Shown here one piece after another: positions 38,449 to 51,043 of a stretch of DNA of 64,000 bases. The notes beneath the pieces were generated by a model. It was given only the letters and a program-made list of their open reading frames with translations. It did not search any database and was not told where the DNA came from. The translations under genes and the position numbers were made by a program. How positions within the stretch are numbered: the stretch's first letter is position 1; each line of letters starts with the position of its first letter. The stretch lies in the NCBI GenBank assembly GCA_015698045.1, contig BLAL01000197.1:186001-250000 (forward strand), in the 5' to 3' direction. This DNA is from Rhizophagus clarus. Its lineage: Eukaryota > Glomeromycota > Glomeromycetes > Glomerales > Glomeraceae.

Positions 38449-40860
38449 TTATTCGTAAACTTCTGATAGAAGCGGTATACGAATCAAACCATCTGCGTTT
38501 GTATTCCTTGTTAAAATTTTTCTTAACTTAATAAAAATTTGTTCAGTAGTTGGACGATTATCAGGTTCGCCATCCCAACAGTCTAATGAAAAAAACAAAA
38601 TCCTAAAATGAAGTAAATGATATAGTAATTTAAATTAATTTAATTATATTTACCTTTATAAAGTTCTATATAATCTCGAGGTGTATTAGGGATAGGATCT
38701 TCTCTAAGACCTAGTAAAATTTCCAAAGCTAAACTAAGATCATATGGCTCATTACAAAAAGGTGGCCGACCGCTAGTTATTTCCCATAAGAGTATGCCAA
38801 TACTGTAAACATCACTCTTTTGATCCATTGGGTACAGTTGTACTTGGTTGTTATTATTTCTTCGTCTACTAAATATTTTTGGATCAACATAAGGAACTAC
38901 TCTAGATAATTTTGATTGAAGATCGCAAAACTTTTCCGATAATCCGTAGTCGGCGAATTCGAGAACGTTTTGACAAATTAATACATTATTAGAGTTCTAT
39001 TATTTAATGTTATATATAAGTCACATATATGCATAACGATAAGTTTGCATTGTATAATAAAATACAAATAAGTATTTACCAAATAAGAATGCACAATTCC
39101 TTTATCGTGTAAGTCTTTCACTTTTAAAACTAATTGAAGTGCCAGATTTAACTTAAGTCCCCAAGTGAGTTTATGAAAATTCTCTTTTAAATAGTCTTGA
39201 AGAGTGATACTACCAAGATATCTCATTACTAAATAGTATGTTTTCGGACTATTATTTTGAATTTCTTAAAAAAAAAATGTTTAAATCAGATTTCATAAGT
39301 TAATCTATTAGTGAAACGAAACTAAAATGTCATCATACCCTGATCAGAAGTTATACCACAAAAAATAATTAAATTATCATGAAAACCAACTTGTTGCAGC
39401 TTAATCTAGAATCACAAAAATTTTAAATTAAAATGTAATAAAGACGGAAAATATATGTAAAATAATCCAATCATTACCTCATTAACAATTTTACCTATAT
39501 CATTGATATTAAAAAGAGATTTCAACACGAAATATACATTGTCACAATTTGCACAGTAGACTTTACCGAAGTATTCTGAACCAATTTCTCGAATATTATA
39601 AAAATCTTCAAATTCATAATAATATAAGGTTTTTTTCATGACAGCTTCTTTGATCCAGTTAATACCATTTCCAGTATCATTAATTAGATTATTTTTTATT
39701 GTTTCCAGTGTATCAACTACCTGATTGATGGTTGGACGATTATCTGGCTCATAATCCCAGCATTCTAATAAAAATGGACTTATTAGAATAGATGATGATT
39801 TCTTAATTCCAAGAACATTTCAAAAATCATATTTACCAGTATAAAGGTCAATATACTCAATAGGTGTATCGGGAATGGGTATTTCTCTAAGTCCATGTGG
39901 AATTCGTACAATTAAACTATAATATGATATTCCTTTAAAAGGCGGCTGACCACTTGATATTTCCCACAAGAGTACACCAATACTGTAAATATCACTTTTC
40001 TCATTTAAAGAGTATGGTTGAAAATGGGATTTTTTTGGATCAATATACGGTGTTACACCAAACAGGTCCGATCGTGATTTATATGCTTCATCAATCCTTT
40101 TTGACAAACCAAAGTCTGCCAATTTGATCATATTTTGGTGGATTAATATGTTTTTGGAGTGCTATTTATTATTTATTAAGAGATGTCAAATGAATCGGTT
40201 AATTAATATACATAATACAGTATAAAATAGATGAATTACCAGATCACGATGAACAATTCCTTCATCGTGCAAGCATGATACAGCATGAGCTAGCTGAAGT
40301 GCCAGATCGAATTTATTATACCACGTAAGCTTATGAAAATGTTCCTTGAGGTACTCCTTTAAAGTACCACTATCAGCATACTCCATTACTAACATATATT
40401 TTTTTGAACAATAATCTTGATTTTTATAAAAAAAAAATCATTTAATATAGATTTAATAAGTTAATAATGTCAAAATTATTTATTTATTATACCCATTGTA
40501 ATACCGAAGAAGCGAATAATATTTTCATGAAAATCCACTTCGCGCTGAAGTTTAAGCTAAATAATAGAATTTTAATTAAAATTATAATAAAGAAAGAGAT
40601 TAAATCATGCATATTATAGGGTTTTATTACTTCATTGACAACTTCTCTAATTGTGATGTTATCAAATTAACAAAATCTTTTAATGCTAAATAACTATGAG
40701 AACTTTTCCATTTTGCACGATAAACCTTTACGAAACTTCCGGAACCGATTTCTTCAATATTATTAAATTGGTTATATTCGAAATATTTAAAATATTTTTT
40801 CGTAATGGCCTCTTTAATCCAATTAATCCACTCATTGTTTGAATTTTCAGTAAATGTCAT
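38449..40860 (-). CDS. Tandem kinase-pseudokinase protein (one frame break in exon 1)
   Basis: Nine exons: 40860-40631, 40556-40493, 40415-40240, 40161-39837, 39764-39478, 39405-39339, 39264-39080, 38996-38654, 38582-38449. The first kinase has [20 protein letters not shown] and ends [10 protein letters not shown]; its glycine loop reads [10 protein letters not shown] (third Gly is Val). Exon 5 runs on without a stop through a short linker into a second kinase domain with [14 protein letters not shown], then HSYL in place of HRDL and ADYG in place of ADFG, so the second domain should be catalytically dead. It ends at residue about 603 with no Sel1 repeats. Exon lengths sum to one base short of a multiple of three; the gap falls near 40666-40672 in exon 1, where VNL and [10 protein letters not shown] lie in different frames. 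Otherwise every phase fits. Decay or a T-run error is possible. Confidence 0.75.
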
Positions 40861-41172
40861 CGCAGGTTTGAGTTTGTATTGCTGAGGTTTGAGGCTTAAA
40901 CTTTTGATATCTATAAATTTTTGGTATTACAAAACGTAATTGTACAGTACATGAAAAATAACCTGTCGATCATCATCACCGGGTCCTCGATCCGTGATTT
41001 ATCTATTTTACATTTTCTTAGAATAATGGATTAGTCTCGTGGTATAATTCACGATCAGCCTGACAATGCACAGAAATAAAATTTTTGTAGTCAAATTTTT
41101 GTTAATCGATTAATTGGACATTCATAAAGTTAAATTGATTTGATCTGATTATATCAGATATAGAGTTACTCG
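40861..41172. other. Promoter-side spacer of the tandem kinase gene
   Basis: About 310 bases between the kinase start codon and the solo LTR. AT-rich; no specific element recognised. Confidence 0.4.
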
Positions 41173-41753
41173 TGTTACACATATTTTCTTTAGTTTTAGG
41201 TTTTAGTTTAATTTATGTTTATTTCTTTATTGTTAGTTTATTTTTATATGTATATTTTATTATAGTTTATTACATATATAGTTAGTGGAATGGATAAAAA
41301 ACGGAAGCGGGTGATTAGATAATGGGTGGCTGGGTGGGACCCGAACATGGCTCAGTTGGGACAATTTTGGCCGATCGACAAAATTGACCAAGAGACAAAA
41401 TTGGCCGGAAAGACACAATTGGCCTGGATTTTGGATCGTATATGAAGAGAAGCAAAAGGAGCAAGTGGATAGAAGGATAGAGGGTTTTGTTTTTAGATAG
41501 TTTACTTGTCTAGCATTTGTACTAGAGGATTTACTCATATTACAGAGCGACGAGTGAGGCAGTAATAGTGAAGTAATAATGTCCGATTGTTAGTAAATAA
41601 ACGTGTAGGTCCCTTCCGATTTCCATGATAAACGTTACTTTCGCATTTTTCTATGCACTTATTGTTATTTATTAATGCACTATAATAAATTCGTTATTCA
41701 TTTGTCTGTTACTACCATACTACCATTCAATCAGCATAAAATCGGTGGTAACA
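41173..41753. mobile_element. Solo LTR of a retrotransposon
   Basis: Begins TGTTACAC and ends GGTAACA, the TG...CA layout of long terminal repeats with a short inverted repeat (TGTTAC/GTAACA). Direct repeats CTCG (or ACTCG, if the shared A is counted) flank it at 41168-41172 and 41753-41757. No internal region or second LTR is present, so it is the usual product of LTR recombination. The 4-5 base target duplication fits Ty3- or Ty1-type elements. Age cannot be estimated from a single LTR; the preserved flank repeats suggest it is not very old. Confidence 0.75.
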
Positions 41754-41757
41754 CTCG

Positions 41758-42279
41758 GATGATCGGATGAAATTTTGACATTAATTTATTAAACACTGAC
41801 TTTGTTTTCATTGTAAACTAAAGTATGATTCAAAAAAATCTCAAAGTTTAAGAATAAAAATACTAGATAAAATTTTGAAAACCTATGCGGTTATTAAAAT
41901 ATTGAAAAAAAAAAAATTGTAAACTATCAAATTGATGCTGATCATGCAACACAATAAAGATTTTCTTTTAACTTTTTAAAGTATCAATGAGTGATCAAAT
42001 GATAAAAATACCAAAATATGAAAATTTGGATATTTTAAAATGAAAACTTGATCTAATAATATGTAATTTTTCTTTTTTATTAGATGAGAAATTTTATATG
42101 ATCAGTCCTGGTTAACACTATTTATTTATTCAAATTTATTATTTATAGTCTTTTAAGAAAATTTATTAAATTCTATAAAATTAAATATTATTATATACAA
42201 AAAAAAAAATAGCTGATTACTGAAATTTCAGACCAATAAAATACAGGCCAGTCAAAAAAAGACATTCTTTTAACACCAT
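41758..42279. other. Intergenic, no gene seen
   Basis: AT-rich sequence right of the solo LTR; nothing recognisable. Confidence 0.4.
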
Positions 42280-42660
42280 AAAGCCCAATTTCCTCTTCCT
42301 AATTCCCACTACCTATTAGGTATTCGTCTAAAGAAATCCGGAATCCCACAAAAAAGCATATGACCACCCTCTCACACTATCTTTATTGTTTAAGTTTAAT
42401 TCTAGTCTCCAATAGTCCGGCATCCTACAAAAATAGAAGGAACGTTAAAGCGTTTCTTAATTAAAAATACTATAACCTTTACTCTCATTTATCTTTATTG
42501 TACGAGTCTAGGCTTGCCCTGCTTTCAAGAGCCTGGAGTCCTATAAAAGAAAATGTTAAAACCTAGAAAAATACAGCTCCCTCTTTCACATTATCTTTAT
42601 TATGTAAGTCCAGGTTCAATTTCCAAGAGTGTAGCATTCTATAAAAATAATATTAAAAAA
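42280..42660. repeat. Diverged tandem repeat, about 105-bp units
   Basis: Three clear units and one partial unit share the words TATCTTTATT, AAGTCTAGGTTC-like, CCAAGAGTC-like, and a closing CATCCTACAAAAATA-like word. Identity between units is low, so the array is old. No coding content. Confidence 0.6.
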
Positions 42661-45600
42661 TTTAAAAGAAATTAATTCTTTTGAGGAAAAGGAAGTGAAA
42701 AAAACATGGAACAAAAAAAAAATTCTTTTAAAAGGAATATAATAGAATATCAATGACTAACCAAGTAAAGTTGACAAATTGACTATCGTAATTAATCGTA
42801 TGAATCGGGATTATGATGACCGGAAATAAATGTAACTACAGTTTCCCTTGAAAAACTGTTTGAATTTTTAGGAATCTATATAAAATTCTGCATCTAAAAA
42901 CACTGATAGCAAAAATAAAAATTACAGAAAAAAAGTAGAGGCGGAAAGAACTGAAAAAGCTTCACTAAAGATTCTTCATTTGATAACTTACTATAAAAAT
43001 GTAGACTGAGAGTCCAGCTTGCACTAATTCAATTAAGAGCTAAACATCCTTGTTAGACTAAGAGTTCCAGCTTGTGCTAAGTGTCAAACGAAGAGTTCAT
43101 GGTTTATTTTTTATTTTGCTTTTTTTTCAAGATACCAAAAACATTATACAGTTACAAGAACCAAAAAATGAATCTCTAAAATGAAAATTTAAAGATAGAG
43201 AAATCGCTATAACCAATTTTTATTATAGTAAATATAATACGATTTTCAGTGCAATCAAAACTTTTGTAATGAATTTATTATTTTAAGATCCTGAATTAAC
43301 CATAGGTGAAGATGGTAATTGTTCATTGTAGTATTTTTTTTTCCAAAAAAATTTATTGTGTAAGGCAGTTCCCATGAGCGTCCCACTAAATATTCTTACC
43401 TGCATCTGATTATAAATTCATTTAGTTGAAAATGGTGAATCAACTAAGGCGTTTAATGATATCAGGGGTAATTACAAATATATGTATTATTTGCTTTTGC
43501 AGTTTTCTTTGTATATTTTGTAATAATCTTTTGCTATATATCAGGGTAACTTTTTTGTTCTAACGATTTGTATATAAAATTATATGACGGGGCTGTTAGA
43601 AGGTCCGAAGCGGGCTTCACGGCTTTGAATCTCTCACAAATTTTAATATAATTAATTAGATCTCATAAAATCGAGCACTTAATTTTTTGTGATTAGAATG
43701 TACTCATGATCATTCACAAATGAAATAAGTAAAATAATATATGAATAGAATTAAATGCACATTAAATATTATCCTAATATCGCCTTCCTATCTTATCCTA
43801 AATGATATGTTAATTTCTTATTACCGGGTGTAATTCCATGCCGACTAATAATTGATCACGAGTACGGACAGATGAACATTGCATAAGATGAAGTCTACAG
43901 ATCAGTATTGAACGATGTCCTCCGCTCCGCTTCGGACAATAAAGAATTATTCAGTATCAATCAAAGATTTTCTTGCCTGTTTAGGAAAATTAGTTGTAGA
44001 AGGAGTACTCATTATAGAAGAAATATCACATAGTAAAAACTATCAAAGGATGGATAGGAAGGCATAGTGCTAGTTTTAAAAAAGTAGCATCAGAAAGAGC
44101 GTTGTTAGAAAATAACAAAGAAAATGTAACAGTTGCTGAAAGTAGTAGTCAAAAAAAGGCCTTACAAGCGACAACAAAATTAATATATTAGAAATCAAAT
44201 CAATATAACAAGTGAAATCTCTGTTTCCTCCATATTATAAACCTTTATCAATTGCGAAGGATAAATGATTTTTGTAAGCGAGTTGATTTTCTAAAATTCT
44301 ATGGTGGCTATCATCTATAAACGACAATAGTCCGAAATTTGAAATCTTATTTATTTATATAGTGTAGCTTAATTTTTAAAGTATTTTGCTAAAGTATAAT
44401 AATTGCCGCGTAAGCGGCAAAATTTTTTTTGCCACATTACGTGGAATTTTTATGGATTTCCATGGAATTTTCGTAAAAGTCATAAAAATTCTATGAAAAC
44501 TAGTCCGAAATTTTATATTTTTATTATTGTTACTTATTAAAATTATCAAACTTTGACCCGTAATATTAATTAAAATTCTTACTAAATTCTTTAAAATAAA
44601 CCAATAGAAATGATCAGTACATATTGCTCTATCATTTTATCGGTTTAATTTCTTCTTTTTACTATTTAATTTATAATTTATAAAGTTTGAAAGCCACATA
44701 ATATTATTATGATAGCCACCATATACTCTACATAATAATACTGCGCCGGATTTGCCAATATGCGACTTTTATTTATATATTGACATACAAAAATTTTATA
44801 AGTACACATACTATTATATTATATGATATTCAATCTAAATTCATGTTTCTCGGTGAGAGTAATATCATTTCTTTTAAGAAAATTAAAAATGAAAAATTTT
44901 AGAGTATCTGTAGGTAGCTTCAAAAATAAATTAATTATTTAAATGGGGAGTGAGTGACTCGAACACCCAACCTTCCGGATGCGCAATATTGTTATTATTT
45001 GGAAATTTGCTAAAATCTGACAAATTCGTATTTATTTTATTTTATTTTTATAATTAATTTTTTATTCCCATGATTCCATGAAGATCTAATTTACAAAAAT
45101 TATTGTGACACTATACCATAAAAATATTTTATGATCGTGTAAAAAAAAAAGCTCAAAACTTAAAATTACAACAAAACTTAGGTTTTATTATGTCATTGTT
45201 ATCACAAGTGCAATTTTCAGTTTATTGTGGAGTTCAAATGTGACTAGGATAAGGTGTAAATCTTCGAAGTATTCGGAAAATTCTTTCGGAAAAGTACATG
45301 ATTATGCAAGCTACAGGTTAGACTAAAGGGTAATTCTCGGTGGCGAATCTTTTTATTTTCGGAAATAATCATAAGAAAATTTCCGAAATTTTCGGAATTT
45401 TATGCAATCCGAAAGTTAATAATTTTACCCTTTCGGATTTTAACTGTGGCTTGTATCATCAATAAATAAAATAAATAGCAAGAAAAAACTGCGGCATTTG
45501 TACGATTAAGAATAAAAAAAAAATTTGAAATTTCACTAAGATATTTACTTTTACGTAGTTTTATATTTAACAGTTAAATACAAAATACTATTATTGCCAT

Positions 45601-45672
45601 TATTTTAATTTTTTTTTTTTTATGCAATTTAAAAATTGTTTTGTTAATTTATGGAGTGTATATCATTTAATC
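42661..45672. other. Intergenic with relics only
   Basis: AT-rich. Small items: a diverged direct repeat (TAGACTGAGAGTCCAGCTTG and its variant) at about 43002-43075; GC-rich islands near 43590-43620 and 43918-43940; and a tRNA-like fragment at about 44944-44990. No gene is supported. Confidence 0.4.
44944..44990 (-). other. tRNA-derived relic (B-box and T-arm like)
   Basis: On the minus strand the text GGGTGTTCGAGTCACTC forms a T-arm-like hairpin (5-base stem with one G-U) around TTCGAGT and matches a Pol III B box; it is followed by ACTCCCC, like an acceptor 3' strand. No A box or full cloverleaf is found upstream, so it is at most a tRNA pseudogene or SINE end. Confidence 0.35.
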
Positions 45673-45887
45673 CAGTGTTGGCACATTGGTCGTTTGGCCG
45701 GGGTTGGCCATTGGCCGTGGCCAAAATGGCCAAAAAAGTTTTGGTCGCGACACAAATGCCAATAAAGAACTAATACTTATTTAGTTATTTCTTTGGCCGT
45801 TTAGCATTTGGCAGGGGTTGGCCGTTGGTCTTGGCCGCGACCAAAATGGCCAAAAAAATTCTTGACCGCGGCCAAATGCCAACACTG
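45673..45887. mobile_element. Miniature hAT element (215 bp), CAGTGTTGGCA ends
   Basis: Begins CAGTGTTGGCA and ends TGCCAACACTG, the classical hAT terminal inverted repeat. Flanking 8-base repeats ATTTAATC (45665-45672) and AATTAATC (45888-45895) differ by one base. The interior is made of GGCCA/TGGCC words and holds no frame. Non-autonomous. Confidence 0.85.
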
Positions 45888-45895
45888 AATTAATC

Positions 45896-46413
45896 CTAAA
45901 GATTTAGTTTGTCAATACATCAAAAGAATATGATGCAAGAGATAAATCTCTAGATTTTTTTTTCATCATATCATAAAAATTCTAACTTATTAAAAAAAAG
46001 TAATTTAACATTTGTACATAATATCACCTCCTTTTCATTTAGTTATCATCTCAAGAAAGGGGTGGTAATTTAGTAATTATATAACGTAAATAAATCAGTA
46101 ATTCTCAGAAGTAAAAATTATTTACTTTCGGATTGCTATGAAAATCCGAAAATTTCGCAGATTTTCTTAGGAAAAATATATTGATTATCGGAAGTGTAGA
46201 ATTTCGAAAAATTCGGATTTTTTTTTTTCGACAAAATACATTATTATGTTCTTTAACATCATTTTAATTATTTTAATAAAAAATATGATAAAAAGCGTTT
46301 TTTAGCATCTTTTTTTTTAATTTATTTCAATAAAAACATTTTTAACGTCTTTTTTTAAAAAATTTGTTTTAATAAAAAAGACGTTAAACCCATTTCTAAC
46401 TGTTTTTTAAATA

Positions 46414-46448
<35 letters not shown>

Positions 46449-47560
46449 TCATTTTAATAAAAAAAAACAATTTTTTGTATTAAATTTATTTTTTTTTAAA
46501 AAAAGGGTTGGTTTAATGTCTAGATTCAAATTATTATTTAATAGGAAATTATTTTCACGATGTTTTTTTTAAAAAAAATTGGTTTAATAAAATACATTTT
46601 TCGCAACAATTTTAATTGTTATGGTATACTATTCATTCCCAACGAAATTTAAAAAGAAAAAAAAAATTTCTTCAACATATTTTCCTTTAATATTAAGAAA
46701 AAATTCTTCAGCAAAATGAAGTTCCCTATCAAAAAATTGGCATTATCAAGAAATTCTCCCCTCATTTAAAAAAAGTTTCTCCAACAAAAATTTTGTTCCA
46801 TCAAAAAAATATATATAAATATATGTATATATAATATATATTCACCAAACAAAATTCTTTACCAAAAAAATTCTCCCTTACAAATTTTCCCCTACTAAAA
46901 AAAGTTTTTAACTGAAATTCTCTATCAATAATTCCTTCTTTTTAGAAAAAATTCTCTTACAAAATGCTATGTAAAAAAAATTTATTCCTTACTAAACAAA
47001 TTAACCAAGACTCTTTCCTATTATAAATTCTAAAAATTCTCCCCTGTTAAGAAAAAAGACTTTGTCAGCACTGAGGCCTACCTAGAAAAAATGGTGGTCG
47101 GATAGATTTGCCGGTTCTTTAGACTTATTAGGGTTAGGATTAGGATAAAAGGGATTGGGTTGTCACATAGCGTCACGCCCGAGCTGATTCTTCAATTTTA
47201 TAATTATTCTGGTTTTTTTATATATAAAAACTCTAATTATCGCTCATTATTTGTCACATTTATAATATTATGTGTAACCCGGAAAATAAATCCGGCTACC
47301 ATTTTCCCTAGGCGACGCTAGAGTTGATTCAACACTAAGCTGACCTTTTGACAGAACAAACATCAGTACAGACTATGGTTAGTCCCACCTAAAACTAACA
47401 CAACAACACAACACTAGGTTTCACATTGCATTTTGTGTATTGTTGATTGATCGACAGTTACATTAATAGCATATAAACGCCTGTAATACAGTTTGTAATC
47501 ATTTAACCTTTCTTTCTTCTTTCCTTCGAACAATATTAAAATTTTTACAAAAACTTAATA
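45896..47560. other. Intergenic, low complexity
   Basis: Long A/T tracts (for example 46400-46510) and degenerate AAATTCTCCC words at about 46740-47060. A short TTAGGGTTAGGATTAGG-like string lies at about 47128. The last 100 bases precede the kinase start and should hold its promoter. Confidence 0.4.
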
Positions 47561-49802
47561 ATGTCTAATAACAACGAATTTAATGTTGCCGAAAATTCAG
47601 ATGAATGGATTAATTGGATTGAAGGGGCCATAACAAAAAATTATTTTAAACATTACGAATATAAACATTTCAGTGATATTCAAGAAATTGGTTCTGGAGG
47701 TTTTGGAAAAGTCTATCGTGCAAATTGGAAAAATTCCGATAAATATTTTGCATTAAAATCTTTTTTTAATCTTAACAATACCACAGTTAAAGAAATTGTC
47801 AACGAGGTAATTTTAAATATCTTCACGTAACATAAAAACTTATTTTTTTTTTTGTATCTATTATAATTAATGTTGCGTTTCTAATTTAAAATCCTTTAAA
47901 TGATTTTTAGCTTAAACTTCAACGCGAAGTTGATTTTCATGAGAATATTATTCGTTTTTGTGGTATTACAACTCCTGATCAAGGTATGTTGACATCTTAA
48001 TATCGGTTTATTATAATTAACCTACGAATCTGATTTAAATAAATATATATATATATATATATTTTTCTTTTTTAAGAAATTCATAATGATAATCCAAAAA
48101 AATATCTGTTGGTAATGGAATATGCCGATAGTGGCACTCTTCGAAATTATTTAAGAAAGAATTTTGATAATCTTACATGGAATGATAAGTTAAAACTAGC
48201 GTTCCAATTAACTCATGCGGTATCATGTTTACACGATGAAGGGATTGTGCACAGAGACTTGGTAAATAATCTATTTACATTTGTTTATATAATGTAAGCT
48301 TTAAATGCGTTATTTAAATTATTTTATTTATTTATGTCGAATAATAGCACTCCAATAATGTACTAGTACATCAAAATACTATTAAATTAGCAGATTTTGG
48401 ATTATCAAGAAGGATTGAGGAAAAATCCAATAATCAAGAAAAATCGTTTGGAGTGATTCCTTATGTTGACCCAAAATTATTTATTAAACATAGGAATGAT
48501 GACAATCAAATGCAATCATATTCATTAGATGAAAAGAGTGACGTTTACAGTATTGGTATTCTCTTATGGGAAATATCCAGTGGTGAACCACCTTTTTTTA
48601 ATGAATCATATGATCAATGCTTAGCTATACAAATTTTACAAGGTCTTAGAGAGAAACCCATTCCCGATACTCCCGAAGACTATGTGAATATTTATACGGG
48701 TGAATATAATATAAATTTATTTATAAACCGTTATAAATATTTTGACTTAACGTTCATTTTCCTTTTAGGTTGTTGGAATGGTGAACCTGATAATCGTCCA
48801 AATATTAAACAAGTCGTTACTGAACTAAAAGCTATTATTACAAAAGATTCTAATCCAATTATTTGGGTACCAAATAAACATCGAGGTAGTATAAGTACCA
48901 TTGAAGTACCTAAAAATGATGTGTATAATTCATTTCATGGAGAATTATCACAAATTATACAAGAATTTGATTTAATGGATACAAAAGAAATAGTATCATC
49001 AATGCCATCAATGTCATCAAATGATCAAACAAATAAAATTGATGATAGTAATTATAGTGGAATAGTTGATAAAATAACTAAAGATATTCTTAATATGCGT
49101 AGTAATGAAAGGCAAGAAATTCTTAATTGTCTTGATGAACAAAATATAACACCGCAAGAATTTTTTAATTGGTTATTAAATAATCAACATGATTCAACTT
49201 ATGTTGATTTACTTGGAAATTTTTATTATTCTGGAATCGGAACTGACGTTAATAAACAAAAAGCAGTAGAGTTATTCCAAAAAGCAACAAATTTAGGAAA
49301 TAGTATAGCTCAATATGATCTTGGAAATTGTTATTTATATGGTATTGGAGTTGATACGGATTATAAAAAAGCATTTGAATTATTTAAAAAATCAGCTGAA
49401 GGAGGATATTCAGAAGGAATAGTACAATTGGGAAATTGTTATGAGAATGAAATTGGAACTAGTACGAATAAGGAAAAGGCGTTTGAGTTGTATAAAGAAG
49501 CAGCATATTTAGGAAGCATATCCGGAACAGATAATTTAGCATATTGTTATCAGTTTGGAACTGGCACTGATATTAGCGAGAAAAAAGCTTATGAATTATT
49601 TAAAAAGGCTGCAGATTTAGGATATGATAGAGCTCAATACAATCTTGCTTATATGTATGAAATTGGAGATGGAATAAGTAAGGATATAGATAAAGCATAT
49701 TATTGGTACAAAAAATCTGCTGAACAAGGAAATGAAGAGGCCATTAGTAAATTAAAAAGAATTAAGCATAAAAAGAAACATAATTCGTGCAAAATAAATT
49801 AA
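47561..49802 (+). CDS. TKL-like protein kinase with C-terminal Sel1 repeats, intact
   Basis: Five exons: 47561-47806, 47911-47983, 48077-48261, 48348-48699, 48769-49802; 629 residues, phases consistent. All kinase signatures are present: IGSGGFGKVY, ALKSFF, HRDL then HSNNVLVHQ, ADFGLSRR, GVIPYVDP, GEPPFF, GCWNGEPDNRP. A Ser/Asn-rich linker follows, then about six Sel1 repeats (LLGNFYYSGIGTDV, LGNCYLYGIGV, FELFKKSAEGGY, YWYKKSAEQGN), which form a TPR-like solenoid for protein binding. It ends in a basic KKKHN-type tail. The last intron (48700-48768, 69 bases) is a multiple of three with no stop, so retention would insert 23 residues in frame. This is the best-preserved member of the family here and the reference for judging the others. 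Substrate and partners unknown. Confidence 0.9.
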
Positions 49803-50628
49803 GAATTTTTTATTTAAATTTTAGAAATTTTCGTTTATTTACTATAAAAGTTAGGTTTGATTGCTTTAGTTATAAATCAAATTTTGATTATAATTCTTCA
49901 AAAATTTCATAAGTGTATTGTAAAATATTTATACTAAGATTATTTAACCGAAAAAAAAAGAAATTTATTATCTTAAAAAAATTTAATCACATTAATTTGT
50001 GCAGAGTTGGCTTGTCCATCGCATATTAGAGAAATTTCTGTGAAAAGTTGTAATGAAATTTTTGGCTGTGAAATTTCTTTTTTAATTTCTTTCTTTCATG
50101 TAGTACGTAAATAAAAATGTTAAAATTATATTGTTTTTGTTATTTTTTTTTAAGTAAGGGTGCAAACTATCACGTAAATGTATTTTATGGTTATTAAATA
50201 TACTTTGAAAATGCGTGTGTAGCAAAGGAAAGCTTATAAATATCAAAAATTATCAATTTTAATTTATATCTTCCAAAATCAGCAAATGTTGTCTTATCTC
50301 TTAGTTATTGGGTGTTCAAGTATCAACTACTTCTATGAGATGAAATTGATTATTATGTAAGATTATGCTGATATTTAAAAAATCACTTAGATAACATAAT
50401 TAATTGCCATTTTGTATAATAATTGGCTATAAATGTTGTCACTCCATTTAAACTTCTTTTTTCCATTTCTATGATTTGAATTTATAAACATTCTCTGCAT
50501 AATAATTGATGTAACAATTTGCTAACTAATAATATTTTAAGTAATTTAAACATCAGCCCTCGTGTCGACGTGTCGTGTGATGTCTTATATTGATCAACTT
50601 ATTGATCATAACAAATCTAAGAGTCTAT
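49803..50628. other. Intergenic, no gene seen
   Basis: AT-rich 3' flank of the kinase-Sel1 gene; nothing recognisable. Confidence 0.4.
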
Positions 50629-51043
50629 TAGAAATAGTTGGTCATCGGTCGGTCATAACCAGTTAAAAGCCTTTGACCGACCTCCGTTTTGAATTTTGAT
50701 CGATCACCTTTGACTGACCCTTTTGCATAGTCTAGATGAATCTCAAAATGTCCATCCGAATTAAAAAAAAACCAAATTACTTTAAAAAAAAAAAGAATTA
50801 TTTTTATTATAACATTTTTTTTTTAGATATGTAGTTTCTCAAAAAAATATACTTATTTTTTTCTTTAGTGTATTTTTTTATTTTTTTTTTTTTTAAAAAA
50901 AAAAAAGGATATTTTTGTTTAAAATACTCGGTTAGAGGTCATTTCAAAGAGGTCGGTCAAATCGCAAACAGTCGACTAGAAGCCTTTGACGGATTGATAT
51001 CGGCCACGTTAATACTAAATAACCGTGATTGTTTCAATCCCTA
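50629..51043. mobile_element. Degraded copy of the GGTCGG miniature hAT element
   Basis: The ends resemble the 22.0 kb element (TAGAAATAG... and ...TTTCAATCCCTA) and the subterminal words GGTCGGTCATAACC and GCCTTTGACCGACC are kept, but the core is replaced by A/T runs. Flanking 8-base repeats no longer match. Older than the other two copies. Confidence 0.7.

Noticed and set aside
41260-41538. Open frame on the minus strand
   Set aside because: Lies wholly inside the solo LTR and has no protein-like features.
47120-47150. Telomere-like TTAGGG string
   Set aside because: Only about three imperfect units; too short to call an interstitial telomere.
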